Below are positions 14,969 to 15,054 of a DNA stretch of 15,054 nt, piece by piece. Origin of the DNA: Planctomycetota bacterium (GTDB lineage: Bacteria > Planctomycetota > PUPC01 > JACPCR01); assembly GCA_030740295.1 (NCBI GenBank), contig JASLXP010000961.1, positions 1 to 15,054 on the forward strand, read 5' to 3'. The notes beneath the pieces are model-generated. The model was given only the letters and a program-made list of their open reading frames with translations. It was not told where the DNA came from and ran no database searches. A program made the translations under genes and the position numbers. How positions within the stretch are numbered: position 1 is the first letter of the stretch; every line of letters begins with the position of its first letter.

Positions 14969-15054
14969 TCCCGACCGAATTCTCCTAATTCGCTTGCCAT
15001 TTAGATTGCCTGCTAACTATAACTAATGCTTGAAAACAGCAGGTTTAACTAATA

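Larger units (their letters stand above)
14676..15054. other. Gene-free right end of the window
   Basis: This 379-bp stretch follows the giant gene and contains two REP-like palindromic elements (annotated separately), a small hairpin CGAAG/CTTCG at 14878-14892 between them, and CGAATT-CTCCT-AATTCG at 14976-14992. The last 60 bases are AT-richer and show no gene start, promoter or RNA I can support. Open frames crossing the palindromes are by-products of the repeats. Confidence 0.6.

Overview
The window looks like a piece of a bacterial chromosome from a carbohydrate-degrading lineage. The best guess is the PVC superphylum (Verrucomicrobiota, Lentisphaerota or Planctomycetota) or a relative, judging from the very long secreted modular glycoside hydrolase, the AP-endonuclease-2-type sugar isomerase, the GDSL hydrolases, a bacterial animal-type haem peroxidase and the REP-like palindromes. 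The lineage is inference; no rRNA or other marker gene is present. Base composition is moderately GC-rich throughout and no phage, transposase, CRISPR or tRNA is visible.

Layout. Bases 1-1031 (minus) carry the 5' part of an unrecognised secreted, helix-rich protein that runs off the left edge. A divergent aldose-1-epimerase-like (mutarotase) gene follows on the plus strand (1118-2188), with a recognisable promoter. It converges on a minus-strand block read from right to left: an SDR oxidoreductase (start 6103), an animal haem peroxidase (start up to 4929) and a sugar-phosphate isomerase/epimerase (start 2998). Between the SDR and the peroxidase lies a plus-strand candidate small RNA of about 132 nt (about 5142-5273), with its own promoter-like boxes, a long hairpin domain and a strong intrinsic terminator.

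From 6206 to 14675 all genes are on the plus strand and closely spaced: a cytoplasmic-looking SGNH/GDSL hydrolase, an exported protein with a degenerate SGNH-like domain, and a 2220-residue exported protein. The giant protein is the most unusual item. It is built from four successive units of about 470-550 residues, each made of a jelly-roll-like module, an Ig-like DUF5060-type module and a (beta/alpha)8-barrel segment. In the first three units the barrel is cut down to roughly its beta2-beta4 region and has lost the catalytic glutamate. Only the fourth unit has a complete clan GH-A barrel with both candidate catalytic glutamates (E1933, E2043).

The right end (14676-15054) has no convincing gene but holds two REP/BIME-like palindromic elements.

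Working together: the plus-strand operon would bind and cut a polysaccharide outside the cytoplasm (giant protein) and de-esterify its products (SGNH hydrolase). The mutarotase, isomerase/epimerase and SDR are the kinds of enzyme that process released sugars inside the cell. No transporter, sugar kinase or regulator is in the window, so the substrate cannot be named.
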